Part shown: piece by piece, positions 1 through 10,000 of the stretch | Numbering within the stretch: position 1 is the first letter of the stretch | Layout: each line of letters begins with the position of its first letter | IMG/VR virus record: IMGVR_UViG_3300033571_016834 | Location: 1 to 30,259 of that record | DNA length: 30,259 nt | Strand: one strand, 5' to 3' | DNA from: a virus | Position numbers and translations under genes: made by a program | The notes under the pieces: generated by a model | The model's database searches: none | Told to the model about the DNA's origin: nothing | The model's input: the letters and a program-made list of their open reading frames with translations, nothing else

Positions 1-642
1 AATATTTGTTTCAGCTTGAAGAATTGGTTTTGCGTATCTTGGTGGTTGATAGATATAACTTCTTGCTACAAAATTTAATGTTCTAAATACTGATCTAACA
101 GGTTCATCAAACGAACCTGTTGAATTTTGTTCTTCAGATTCACCCATAAAAGTAATAGGAACATTTTTTATGATCCCAGCTTCGGGAACAAAATTTAATT
201 TCATATTATAATCAGGATAGAAAAATGGTAAGATATATTCCATTATTTGGTTAGCATCTTCAACATTTCTTGTGTATAACACTATTTCGAAATTAAAATT
301 ATAGGGTAATGGAGAATTAACATAAACTGTACCATTAGAAGAACATCCAACAATTTTATTTGAATGGTTTGTTCTTCTTGATGGGTCATATGTCATATTA
401 ACTAAACCATATTCAATCCTTGGTAATGTTACTTGAACTTTCTCGTGAGAAATATCTTGTCGTTTAACATATTTCTCTTTATCTCCATATATAATTGGAA
501 CTTTTATTTTATCAATTTCATTTCCGTTCTCATCATATTTTATGAACGGAATATCTTTAAACAAACTCGCGAATGCAACTGTTGTTTTTCTGATTGCTTG
601 TAATCTACTATTTAAAGCTGGTGCATTTGTTGGTGGGTACAT
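1..642 (-). CDS. 15: gp15 tail completion / proximal sheath stabiliser (3' end cut by window)
   Basis: Open for 214 codons from an ATG at 642 down to base 1 without a stop, so the C-terminus lies outside the window. The order of motifs follows T4 gp15: an N-terminal stretch ending in a VPIIYGDKEK-type strand, then LPRIEYGLVNMTYDP, then the YTRNVEDANQIMEYILPFF segment, and a C-terminal FRTLNFVARSYIYQPP. In T4, gp15 forms the hexameric ring that closes the top of the tail tube and sheath and binds the neck proteins gp13/gp14. It lies 9 bases after gp14 and is the last gene of the visible late operon. The Shine-Dalgarno sequence is weak (AAAGAA). Family match is from remembered T4 sequence. Confidence 0.9.
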   Translation of the reverse strand, partial: MYPPTNAPALNSRLQAIRKTTVAFASLFKDIPFIKYDENGNEIDKIKVPIIYGDKEKYVKRQDISHEKVQVTLPRIEYGLVNMTYDPSRRTNHSNKIVGCSSNGTVYVNSPLPYNFNFEIVLYTRNVEDANQIMEYILPFFYPDYNMKLNFVPEAGIIKNVPITFMGESEEQNSTGSFDEPVRSVFRTLNFVARSYIYQPPRYAKPILQAETNI

Positions 643-651
643 TTTTATTCT

Positions 652-1527
652 TTAATAGTAAGTTAAACTTCCGAATGGGTTATCTTTTGTCTTATCAACA
701 AAATCAACAACTTCTTTTAATATTGGTACATTATCAAATTGGGAACCAAGTGTCAATGAATCAACTGTTGTTAGAGAATATGTAGCATTACTTGATGCTC
801 CTCTAATCAATAAATTAGAAGTGTTTGAGAATTCCCCTGATACATCATATATTGTTAAAATTGTATTTGCAGAATCCCACGCAGCAACTTCTGCTGATGC
901 AATATGTGAATTAGAATTCCCTTGATAAATAATTTCACCAACAGTAAAATTACCAATTCCACTATGGACATCAAGGGTAGTTTTATATGCTTCTAATGTT
1001 TCAATAACATCAATTTCTTCAATACCTGTATCAATATTTTCATCATTGTATTTAAATGGTTCAAGAGATAATTCATAATAAAAAGGTCTAACCCGACCTA
1101 ATGTATATAAATCTTTTGATGTATTAACAAATTTAATTTCAAACAATTCTCCATTATTTTTCATAAAAGGGATAAAAATTAAATCTCCTTCTAATGGCCT
1201 TTCAAAAATTTGTTGGGTTTGTTTATTAAATTCTTTAAATGTAAATTGGATTTTAGTTTGGTTTCTAACCTCCAATCCAAATTTTGTAAAGAAATCTTGC
1301 TCATCACCATAATCCATTGTGTTTACAAGGTACATATCAAGTTTATATGCAACTGTAAATGCTTTTAACGGGTCATCTCCGTAGATTAAATCTCGTGCTT
1401 CTGCATTTGTATTTGGAATATAATAACCAGAAAAACCTTGCATGAAAATTGCTTCATTGTAGAGATCTTCTACAAGATTAATCTCGATAGCTGGTTGACC
1501 ATAATTTTGAAAATATTTACTTGGCAT
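652..1527 (-). CDS. 14: gp14 neck protein
   Basis: 291 residues, close to the 256 of T4 gp14. Shared landmarks include the N-terminal LVEDLYNEAIFMQG..YYIPN segment, YGDEQDFFTKFGLEV, and EGDLIFIPFMKNNGELFEIKFV, which correspond to the T4 sequence around QTFYSKFG and [20 protein letters not shown]. gp14 assembles with gp13 into the neck through which the tail joins the DNA-filled head. The gene sits 3 bases after gp13 and 9 bases before gp15, in T4 order 13-14-15. A GGATAA sequence just upstream can serve as ribosome binding site. The middle part (about residues 180-260) is less conserved and looks beta-rich. Confidence 0.93.
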   Translation of the reverse strand: MPSKYFQNYGQPAIEINLVEDLYNEAIFMQGFSGYYIPNTNAEARDLIYGDDPLKAFTVAYKLDMYLVNTMDYGDEQDFFTKFGLEVRNQTKIQFTFKEFNKQTQQIFERPLEGDLIFIPFMKNNGELFEIKFVNTSKDLYTLGRVRPFYYELSLEPFKYNDENIDTGIEEIDVIETLEAYKTTLDVHSGIGNFTVGEIIYQGNSNSHIASAEVAAWDSANTILTIYDVSGEFSNTSNLLIRGASSNATYSLTTVDSLTLGSQFDNVPILKEVVDFVDKTKDNPFGSLTYY

Positions 1528-1530
1528 TTA

Positions 1531-2277
1531 TTATCCAATCATAAATTGAACTGGTAATTCATATCTATCTTGCATTTCTTCTTCTAATTTAGTAATTTCT
1601 GCATCAGCTTCATCAAATGTTTCTTTACCATTTAAAGTTAAACCTCCAGGAAGTTGAATCCCGCCAAATTTTTTCATATTTTCTCCCCATTGGCGTTTGA
1701 ATAGAGCAGTAACATATTGTTTTAACCAACGATCATTATACACGCTTTCATAAGTTTCCGGATCAATTACTTTATATCCTTCAGCAACAACCATCATGCC
1801 CAAAGGAGATTGTGGCGTTCCCCAAGCCCAGTCTGGGTATAATCTATGAGTATGGCGCTGGAATCTGATGGGGATTTCCCCAGTAAACATCAATTCAAGA
1901 TTTCTCAGGTGTTGCATTGTAATGTTGAAATTTGTATATGATGTTGATGTAAAATCATATAATTCATGCAAACGCAACTGATATCTTAAATCAAACATAT
2001 TTGATTTTGTGATAGTGTCATTAAGCGGGAAAATTCTAGTGATTCCTAGAATTCCTGGATCAACATCAAAATATCTTTGATCAATATCTTTTTGAGTTAT
2101 AGCGTGTTGCCAATAAAACAACTCAGTTGCATCATAATGATAATCTTGATAGAATTGGAGAGCATCATCAATTCTATCTTCTAATTGATCATCATCAACG
2201 TTTATTTTGATAACAGGTGCACCTAAACGTCTAAGGCAATAATCTTTTAATTCGCTTCTTGATGTTACTTCAGCCAT
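1531..2277 (-). CDS. 13: gp13 neck protein
   Basis: 248 residues. The N-terminus (SRSELKDYCLRRLGAPVIKINVDDDQLEDRIDDAL followed by FYQDYHYD) is the typical start of T4-type gp13 proteins, and the C-terminal half contains the YKVIDPETYESVYNDRWLKQYVTALFKRQWGENMKKF region with a helical connector-like character. gp13 binds the portal side of the head and, with gp14, forms the neck. It starts after an AGGAAC ribosome binding site. A NATAAATA late-promoter-like element lies 23 bases upstream at the end of the preceding small gene, so neck genes may have their own transcript. Followed directly by gp14. Confidence 0.93.
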   Translation of the reverse strand: MAEVTSRSELKDYCLRRLGAPVIKINVDDDQLEDRIDDALQFYQDYHYDATELFYWQHAITQKDIDQRYFDVDPGILGITRIFPLNDTITKSNMFDLRYQLRLHELYDFTSTSYTNFNITMQHLRNLELMFTGEIPIRFQRHTHRLYPDWAWGTPQSPLGMMVVAEGYKVIDPETYESVYNDRWLKQYVTALFKRQWGENMKKFGGIQLPGGLTLNGKETFDEADAEITKLEEEMQDRYELPVQFMIG

Positions 2278-2298
2278 TAAAGTTCCTATTTGAATAAA

Positions 2299-2535
2299 TT
2301 ATTTATTTTGCATAAATTGAAGTAAAATATTTTTTATGTCAGTTAAATCTTGTTTTAAATCAGTCATTTGATTTTTGAGTTCATCAACTTCATTTTCTAT
2401 ACTATTTATTTTCAAATTTTTTTGTTTTCTTATTTTATATTCTTGTAAAGCAGCAATATCAGTATTTAAAATTGCTTTACTGGTTGAATTTTTTACCCAA
2501 CCAGGAGCATCTGTTATTTTCAGGTCATCTGACAT
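2299..2535 (-). CDS. small coiled-coil protein, probably virion-associated
   Basis: 78 residues, not matched to a named T4 protein. The N-terminus is polar with a DAPGWVKNSTSKAILNTD segment. Residues about 40-75 form a clear heptad-type coiled coil (IENEVDELKNQMTDLKQDLTDIKNIL, hydrophobic at a/d positions). It lies between the 499-residue structural protein (its ATG is 1 base after that gene's reading start region, i.e. adjacent) and gp13, at the position where T4 encodes the fibritin whisker gene wac. The coiled coil fits a trimeric or dimeric collar or fibre element, but that role is inferred from position and composition only. Confidence 0.75.
   Translation of the reverse strand: MSDDLKITDAPGWVKNSTSKAILNTDIAALQEYKIRKQKNLKINSIENEVDELKNQMTDLKQDLTDIKNILLQFMQNK
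2300..2307 (-). promoter_or_regulatory. late-promoter-like AATAAATA before gp13
   Basis: Minus strand AATAAATA overlaps the stop codon of the small coiled-coil gene and lies 23 bases before the gp13 ATG, a spacing like that of the gp6 element. It could give a separate transcript for the neck genes. The DNA is AT-rich, so chance is possible. Confidence 0.5.
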
Positions 2536-2536
2536 A

Positions 2537-4036
2537 TTAAACGGTAGCTATTGCTCTTAAATTTTTGATAGAAGGAACTTTAGTTGAATCGCTAGAATAC
2601 ATTACAATTTTAACAGCAAAATATTTAAATGAATCATACGACACTCCATTTACTCCTGTATAAGTAATATCCAAATTTTGATATGTTTCTTCACTATATT
2701 CTAATTCAGAAATTGTAACTTGTGATTGAGAAGTTTTCGTCATTAGAACCCAAGGAGCATTATCGAATGAAATACTAAAATCATATTTATTTAATATTTT
2801 ATAATATACAACAACATCAGTTCCGCTTGGTTTATTGACATCAAGATATACTGTTAACCCATCAGCATCAAATTCATCATTTAGTATTACTTGTTTTGTT
2901 ACATATTTTGCTCTCGCATACCCATCCGGAGTCAATTCAGAATCTGCAACAACAGCAGAATACTCGTCAATATAATTTTTTACCAATGCAACACCAGTTC
3001 TATGTAAATCAACTATTGGTGTCAATGCATCATCAGTATTAACCATAGTAACTGTAAATGAGACTCCATCAGTAGTATTTGCTGTTGATACAGAAGGTAT
3101 GCTGATATTCTTATTAGTTTCAATATTAATATCAGTTGTTATTGCTGTACTAGAATCAGTTACCGAAGTTGAAATATTATCAATATAAGAAAAATCTCCA
3201 AATTGTAAATTATGAGAAGTAAAATTCAACAAATCATAATCAAAATTAATATTACCACTTTTTAATACAAGATCTTTTGACCCTAATTCAAATTTTGCTC
3301 TTTTTAACGTAAAACATAAATCTCTAGTTTGATCTATTGACCAAGAAGTTCCTTGTTGTGATACTACAAAATCTCCCATATATGGATTTGTTACAGTAAC
3401 TCCAGTATTAATATCACCAACCCCTCTTTCAGTTATATAAACGCTATTTTTTGCTGAATTGGTTCTTAATGTGAAACAATACCAACCAGGCGCTAAATAG
3501 ATAGGAAAATCAAAGTTGAACACTGTGTCCGTTAGAGAAACTTGTTTAGGGTTTGACGTGGCATCTGTATCATATTGAGGACCAAAAAGAGGTACAAAGA
3601 TATCTTCTGGGAATAGAGTTACTATTGACATTGGTACAATTTTATCAGATGATGGGTATCCATTGATCAATGGTCTTACATCAAGGGTAACTGGTGCTGT
3701 ACTATCTTTATCATAAAAATAAACTAAAACTGAACTTAAGAATAATCCCCTTGGGTATGTTCCTGGATCAACATAAAATGTTTGACCAATATAATCATTA
3801 TATTTAATTGATGATAATGATGTTTTATTGTTATTTGCATAAGCATTATTAAATTCAGAAATAAATAATGATTCTGACCAATTTGAGTTAAACATTTTTT
3901 TAGCCCAATATTCAACTTCTTCTGGGAAATATTTTGTAGTAGAATTAGCGAACGTTCTACTATTGATATATGGAGAAGAAATAAAATTATTCTCAACAAT
4001 ATTTCTTGCTTCTGCTAATGTTTGTATTATTGCCAT
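2537..4036 (-). CDS. virion structural protein (baseplate/tail fibre region)
   Basis: 499 residues. The N-terminus is helical and carries a YWAKKMFNSNWSESLFISEFN stretch. The rest is beta-rich with IGQTFYVDPGTYPRGLFLSSV and LAPGWYCFTLRTNS, typical of phage surface proteins. The C-terminus (FKYFAVKIVMYSSDSTKVPSI then KNLRAIATV) is a jelly-roll-like end seen in marine T4-like phage structural proteins. It occupies the place of T4 genes 9-12 and wac between gp8 and gp13, so it is likely a baseplate-attached fibre or connector. No direct T4 counterpart is recognised. The upstream fibre gene ends 9 bases before its ATG (start at 4036), which implies co-expression. Confidence 0.75.
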   Translation of the reverse strand: MAIIQTLAEARNIVENNFISSPYINSRTFANSTTKYFPEEVEYWAKKMFNSNWSESLFISEFNNAYANNNKTSLSSIKYNDYIGQTFYVDPGTYPRGLFLSSVLVYFYDKDSTAPVTLDVRPLINGYPSSDKIVPMSIVTLFPEDIFVPLFGPQYDTDATSNPKQVSLTDTVFNFDFPIYLAPGWYCFTLRTNSAKNSVYITERGVGDINTGVTVTNPYMGDFVVSQQGTSWSIDQTRDLCFTLKRAKFELGSKDLVLKSGNINFDYDLLNFTSHNLQFGDFSYIDNISTSVTDSSTAITTDINIETNKNISIPSVSTANTTDGVSFTVTMVNTDDALTPIVDLHRTGVALVKNYIDEYSAVVADSELTPDGYARAKYVTKQVILNDEFDADGLTVYLDVNKPSGTDVVVYYKILNKYDFSISFDNAPWVLMTKTSQSQVTISELEYSEETYQNLDITYTGVNGVSYDSFKYFAVKIVMYSSDSTKVPSIKNLRAIATV

Positions 4037-4045
4037 GAGATTACC

Positions 4046-7000
4046 TTAAAGTTTTTGTAATTTTAACTGCAAATCAGATAAATAATTTTGTTCTATTAAC
4101 GCAGTAGTAAGGGTAGAAGTTGGAACATTATTCCCTAAAGCTTTTATTTTCGCTACTATATTGTCAACTAATTTTTGTTGTTGTGCTATTAATTTTTCAA
4201 GATTATCTTTTCTAAATAAATTTGCAGAAGTTGCTACAGATGCTGCATCAGGAGCAACAAACCCTTCTCCAGGAGTACTTGATAATGGATATGATTTTAC
4301 AGTATTGTATGCAGCAAGTTTTGATTCCGCATTTTTATCCCACGGAACGCTTTGTTGTGGATTTGTAGTAGTATCATATTGGTCAATAATAGCATAATCA
4401 TCTAGTCTAATAACAGTTGTTGAGGTTGTTGATGTTAAAGTTTCTGTAACATCAAATCCAGCTCCAATTGCATCGTAATATAACCCAGTTAATGTTACTG
4501 TTGAGCTAAATGTTCCACTACCGCCACCATTGTAAACTGGTACTGATATTTTTATCGATTTGGTTGTTCTAGATGCAGAATCAATTTGACCTGTAGATAC
4601 TGTTGCTGATTTTGATATCAAGGTATCATTATTGGTTGTCGAAACATAAAATGATACCCAAGCCCAACCAGAAAAATTTCCATGATCCGAATTCCTTTGT
4701 GCTCCTATATATGCGGATGCTTTTACAGTAACCGAATTCCTTGTAGAACTAACAATAGTAGCAGTAAAACCGCTTGCAGAACTAATATATCCACCGCCAC
4801 CATAGTGCGCCCCTGAAACAGAAAACGCTGGTAACCAAGCAGCTGCAGACCTTCCTTTTGGTATTGCTGAGTATGTTCTAGAACTATTATCAGTAGTGAT
4901 TAGCAAATCAGTTTTATAAACATAATCATCATTTATTAATTTAACATAAACTATTGAATTGGAAAATTCAGAAAATGTTGGGGTTGATGTAGCTAATGAA
5001 ATATAATAAGTAGTATCGCCATCAAATACTAAATCTGATTGTCCAGTTACTTCAATTGTTTGCGGAATATTCCATGTATTTTCATTAAAATATAATTTAC
5101 CACCAACAGGAGAAGTTACAACACCTTCTGTTGTGTCAGTAGAAGCAACATCAACCGTTACAATTTGTGATGCATTCGGTTTTTTATTTAATACAACAGA
5201 AATATAAACTTTACCATTATATTTTTCATTTGTGTGAGATGTACCCAGTATAGTAGCTACAGCTTCACCTTTAGGAACAATTACATCTTGGTTGCTTAAT
5301 GCTACATTAGCTATTAAATTATTATATGCAGTATCAGAAGAAGTCGCTTTTAATCTAATATTATAATCTACTGTGCCATCTTGTAAATAATCTTGAACGC
5401 CTGTAACAACAAATGCTTTTATAGTATTCCAAGTAGTAGCTGTAAAAGTTACAGTATTTCCTGTAAGGAAATTTAATCCATTTTCAGAATTTGCAGTAAT
5501 GATACCTTCAGTAACGCTTAAAGAATCAGCTGTAATTTTTACTGGTTGAGTAGGTGGAGCACTTAATGAAACTGAAAATGTATGAGTGCCCCCGCTTTCA
5601 GTTGTTATTCTATCTGCATTGTAAATTGTTCCTTGTGTAGCAGATGAAGTTACATTTGGATGAACAACAATTGATTTATCAGGAGTGCCTAATGCAGCAG
5701 TAACAATACCAACAGTATTTGCTTTTAAATTATTCCAAGATGGTTCAGTAGATGTTGTTGTAACAGTAACATTTGCTGTTCCAGCATTCATACATGCCAA
5801 GTAATATTTAAATACTAATACTTCTTGATCAGATTTATTAACAGTTCTGACTGCACCTTTTACGTCATCAATAACATCATAGTGTTCATAACTTGATGAT
5901 TTAACTTCAAATACCGAAGTGTTTGAAGATACAGCTGTAAATGTTAATGGGTAAGTTGAACCTGAATTTAAACTCCACCAACCAATTTTGCTTCCTCCAC
6001 CATAAGTAACTGTAAAGAAAGATTTACCTTCCGCAACTGAAGTTTGTATTGGGGAAACTTCCAAATATGGTGTTGATTCAGCTAAAACTTCGTTAGGATC
6101 CCTAACCGAATATGGAAATAATTTAGTTGTTGCGACTCCAGGAATGATAACATTTTTTTGCCAATATCTTATTGGTTTAACTGTTGCTGAATAATTATAA
6201 TTTACATCAGCAGATTCGCCATAATATTCAATATATGTTGGTAAATTATTATCAACATATTTACCATTAACATATTTTCTAATTCCTAAATCGTAATTAA
6301 ATGTTACATTTTGAGGGGTAGCATAATTTGTTGTGGTGAATGTTAACGATACTGTACTAAATGACACAGAAGAATTTGCTGATTTATCTTCTGAGGCATC
6401 CATAAATGTTACTACAACATCGGAAGTTGGTTGAGAACTCAAGTAAACTGGCAAAGTTAATGACCCTATTTTCACTTGATCATATGTTTTTGCATAATGA
6501 TTTGTTAAATAGTTTACCTGACTTTGTACAACAATTCTATTTTGTTTTTCTGGTTCTGGTTGAGTAATATTACCAACTTTTGTGATATACGGTTCTCTAA
6601 TTGAAGTTATTGTTTCTTGGTAAGTTTTGTGTCTACCTGAAGAAAAGAATGTTGCTTGAGCTTTAGAAATTGCATAAGTATCATAATCATAATTTGGTGT
6701 ATCACATACAGTAATTAACAATTCTCCTGTTGGGAATTTTAATAATGAATCGTTTGGAAGATTTAAAATACCTTCGCATGTGCCTCTTTCATCTGTGTAT
6801 AAATCCCCTGCAACAGGAAGAACAGTTGACAGATTAATAGTTGCACTGGTTCCGCCACCGCCAGTAATCGTTGGTGCTAAAGCAGTTTCTGTGGAATAAC
6901 CTAAACCTTTATTTGTGATTTCAACTCCATTAATAGTTGTACCAAACAAATCAAAACTAACATTTGCTGGAATAGTTTGAGTAGCTGAAAGTGCTAAAGT

Positions 7001-10000
7001 TGGATTTGTAGTGTAACCAGTTCCTGGATTTAATATATGTGCTCCAGTAATAACTCCTCGTGGATTAGTTGTTGGTTGAACGTATGCATTAACAAGTCTA
7101 CCATTAACGTAAACGTACATTTTAGTAAGAGGAGCTAACTGTGTTGCTTTAAATTTAATCGGTATTGATCTTGCATATGGTATAACACTATTTTCTATTT
7201 CTTCTGTAATGTCGCTTTGTACAACTGCTACTGTAGAAACTTTATAATCAACATTATTATAAATTACATCAACGCTTCCGCTCAATTCTTTATATGGATG
7301 AGTTGCGTAAAATGTGTTCCATTCATTAAATAATAAACCTGGGACTGAAGAAGCATCCCTAATTGCTGCAGCATTATCATTTAACACATTAATTATAGGT
7401 TTATTTTCAGTGTCAACCCAAACATCAGATTGTGGTGATAAGAATAAATCGCCTGCATAAGAAATTGAATCGAATAAATTAATTTTTGTGGTTCCAGTTG
7501 GTAAATATTGGAATACTATTTGAACTTCTTCTACTATTGGGAATGAAACTAAACCGTTTTGCTCATATAAAGTTCCTATATTTTTTGTTGTGATATTACT
7601 GTATTTTGTAGTGAATGATGGTCTCGCTAATTGTTTATCTAAATCTAACGAAATATTTTTATAGTTATCAGCTAATGACATTACATTGTAACCAATAAAT
7701 GGATCAACCACAAATCCATTTTTCATTCTAGATCCTACAACATTATCAACAATGTTTCTAGACATAACATCTTTTTCTACAAGATTCAATGATGTGTAAT
7801 ATTCAACATTAGATATTCTTGTATCCAATTTACCAATATCATCCATTGTATATCTGCGATGTTTCTGATATTTAATAATAATATCAGATTCATTAACAGT
7901 AAATGGATTAAATTGTATTGTTGCTAATGTCATAGCATCAGACAAATCAACAGGTGGAACATAGTTAGAATATGATGGTTTACCTTTTATCCAACTAAAT
8001 CTTTTATCTTTAGTTAAAACTAATTTATCAATTCTTCCAAGATAATATGACATATCAAATTCAAATCCTGTAAAATCAGTAGATGGGATTTGGTATGTGT
8101 CGTATGTTATATTAGTTGTAATAAGATTTGTTCTTCTTGGTCTAAAATCTACATAATTTGTTAAATTGTAATCATTACCTTTAATAGATACAGTTGGTAT
8201 TTGAGAATAATCTACTGGGTAAGATTGGTATGAAATATATTGACCATCACTTGAATGTGTGTAATAATCAAATAAAACAAAAACTGTACCTGAGTCAGTA
8301 GATGTTTTTGCTGTAACTGTACCGTGATCGTACATGTTTTCAGTTTGACCATTATCTAAGATGTAATTATTAGTTACATCTCTTAATTTATTCCAATTAG
8401 GAGTAGTTCCGTCAGGAGAAACGCCTAAATTTGAACTTTTAGTAGAAACATACAATGAGTTACCATATTGTACAACATCTGATTTGTTGTACGACGTTCC
8501 TGAGTTATAAGCCCCGATAAATATTGCGTCATTGTCTGTTGATTTAAATACACCTTTAAATTCTGTTATATCAGCAATACCTAATGATTTTGGATATACA
8601 TCAGTTTTAACTTGTGAAACATAATTTGTATGCAGTGTTTTTGTTTTTGGTTGAGCATTATTATATGTCAATCCATATTTAATATCAATTTGTCCAGTAT
8701 ATTTTTTATAGAATGTGAAATTAGCTGTTTGCCCGCTTTGAATTTTTGTTTCTATACCTACTTGGGATAAATTTACATAATTACCTGCTACATAATCACC
8801 ATTTGTTGTTTTAGTAGAAATTAAAAAATGGCTATTTTTTAAATCTGATGATAAATTGGCACTTAATCCACTAGGGAAAATTATATTTGATGATCCAGTA
8901 CTGATTGATGCGGTATTATTTGTTACAGTGATTGTATCAAAAACATCTAGTGTAATAGAAGTTCCTGATAGTGAAGCAACATTTTTATATGGCAACTCAA
9001 ACAATAATTTATTAAATCCAGGGTCAACGAAAGTTGTTGTTGAATTTTCCTGAACAACATTGGCTGAAAATGCTGCAGTTGAATAACTTGAACCTGAAAG
9101 TAAAAATATTGATTTTGTGTTTGCAATCTCAGTTTGCGGTGCTGAAATATTATATAAGTGTAAATTATATTCACCAGTGGTTACATACTCAATATTCCTA
9201 ACATAAGCATAACCTATTCTAGTGTTAGCATCAACAGTACCACCTTTAACAGTAGAATGTAATTCTATTTTTGATCCGCTTTTTGGGTTAGGAACTGTTC
9301 CATTAACGCTATTTACCGTAATATAATTACCATAATATGCAGTTGTTGTGTAGTTCGAAATTGAATCGGTATCTCTGGCTTTTTGGATTGTAAGATATGT
9401 TGGAAATGTTGCATCAAATTCGTATCCAAATACATAAGCCTTGCCTGGAGAAATTTCAGCCACTACTGTATTTGCTGCATCTGAAAAATTAGATTCTTGG
9501 AAAGAAACTTTATAAGGTTTTACAATAAAATTCCCTGCGTGGTCGTACATTTGTCTAGCAAGAGTATTTTCTAATTCGCCTAATTTCGGATCAGTATTAT
9601 CTCTAATAACTATACCATTTCTGATTCTCAACAATTCAATAAATTTGGTTGTTGTTAAATCCGCAATACCCCAATCGCTTGAATTTAACCCTCCATGTGT
9701 GGTTAAATTTTTTGAAACTAATTGAAGATATATTTTATATCTGTCTGCTCCTGGAGCTGTATAATTATATGAACCTTGTGCTGGATCTAATAATGATGTA
9801 TCATCAACAAAATCAACAATAGTTTCTATAACTTCAAAACCAATAACACAAGAAGGATATTGTGTTCTTAAATCTGGTATAATCGTTTGAGCCAATGCCT
9901 TTACAAAATGGTTATTTGTAAAATAAACCCCATCAGCAATACCGACTTCCATAACAGTCCTAGAAGCATATTTTGTAATGGTTGCTGAGGAATTAACGTA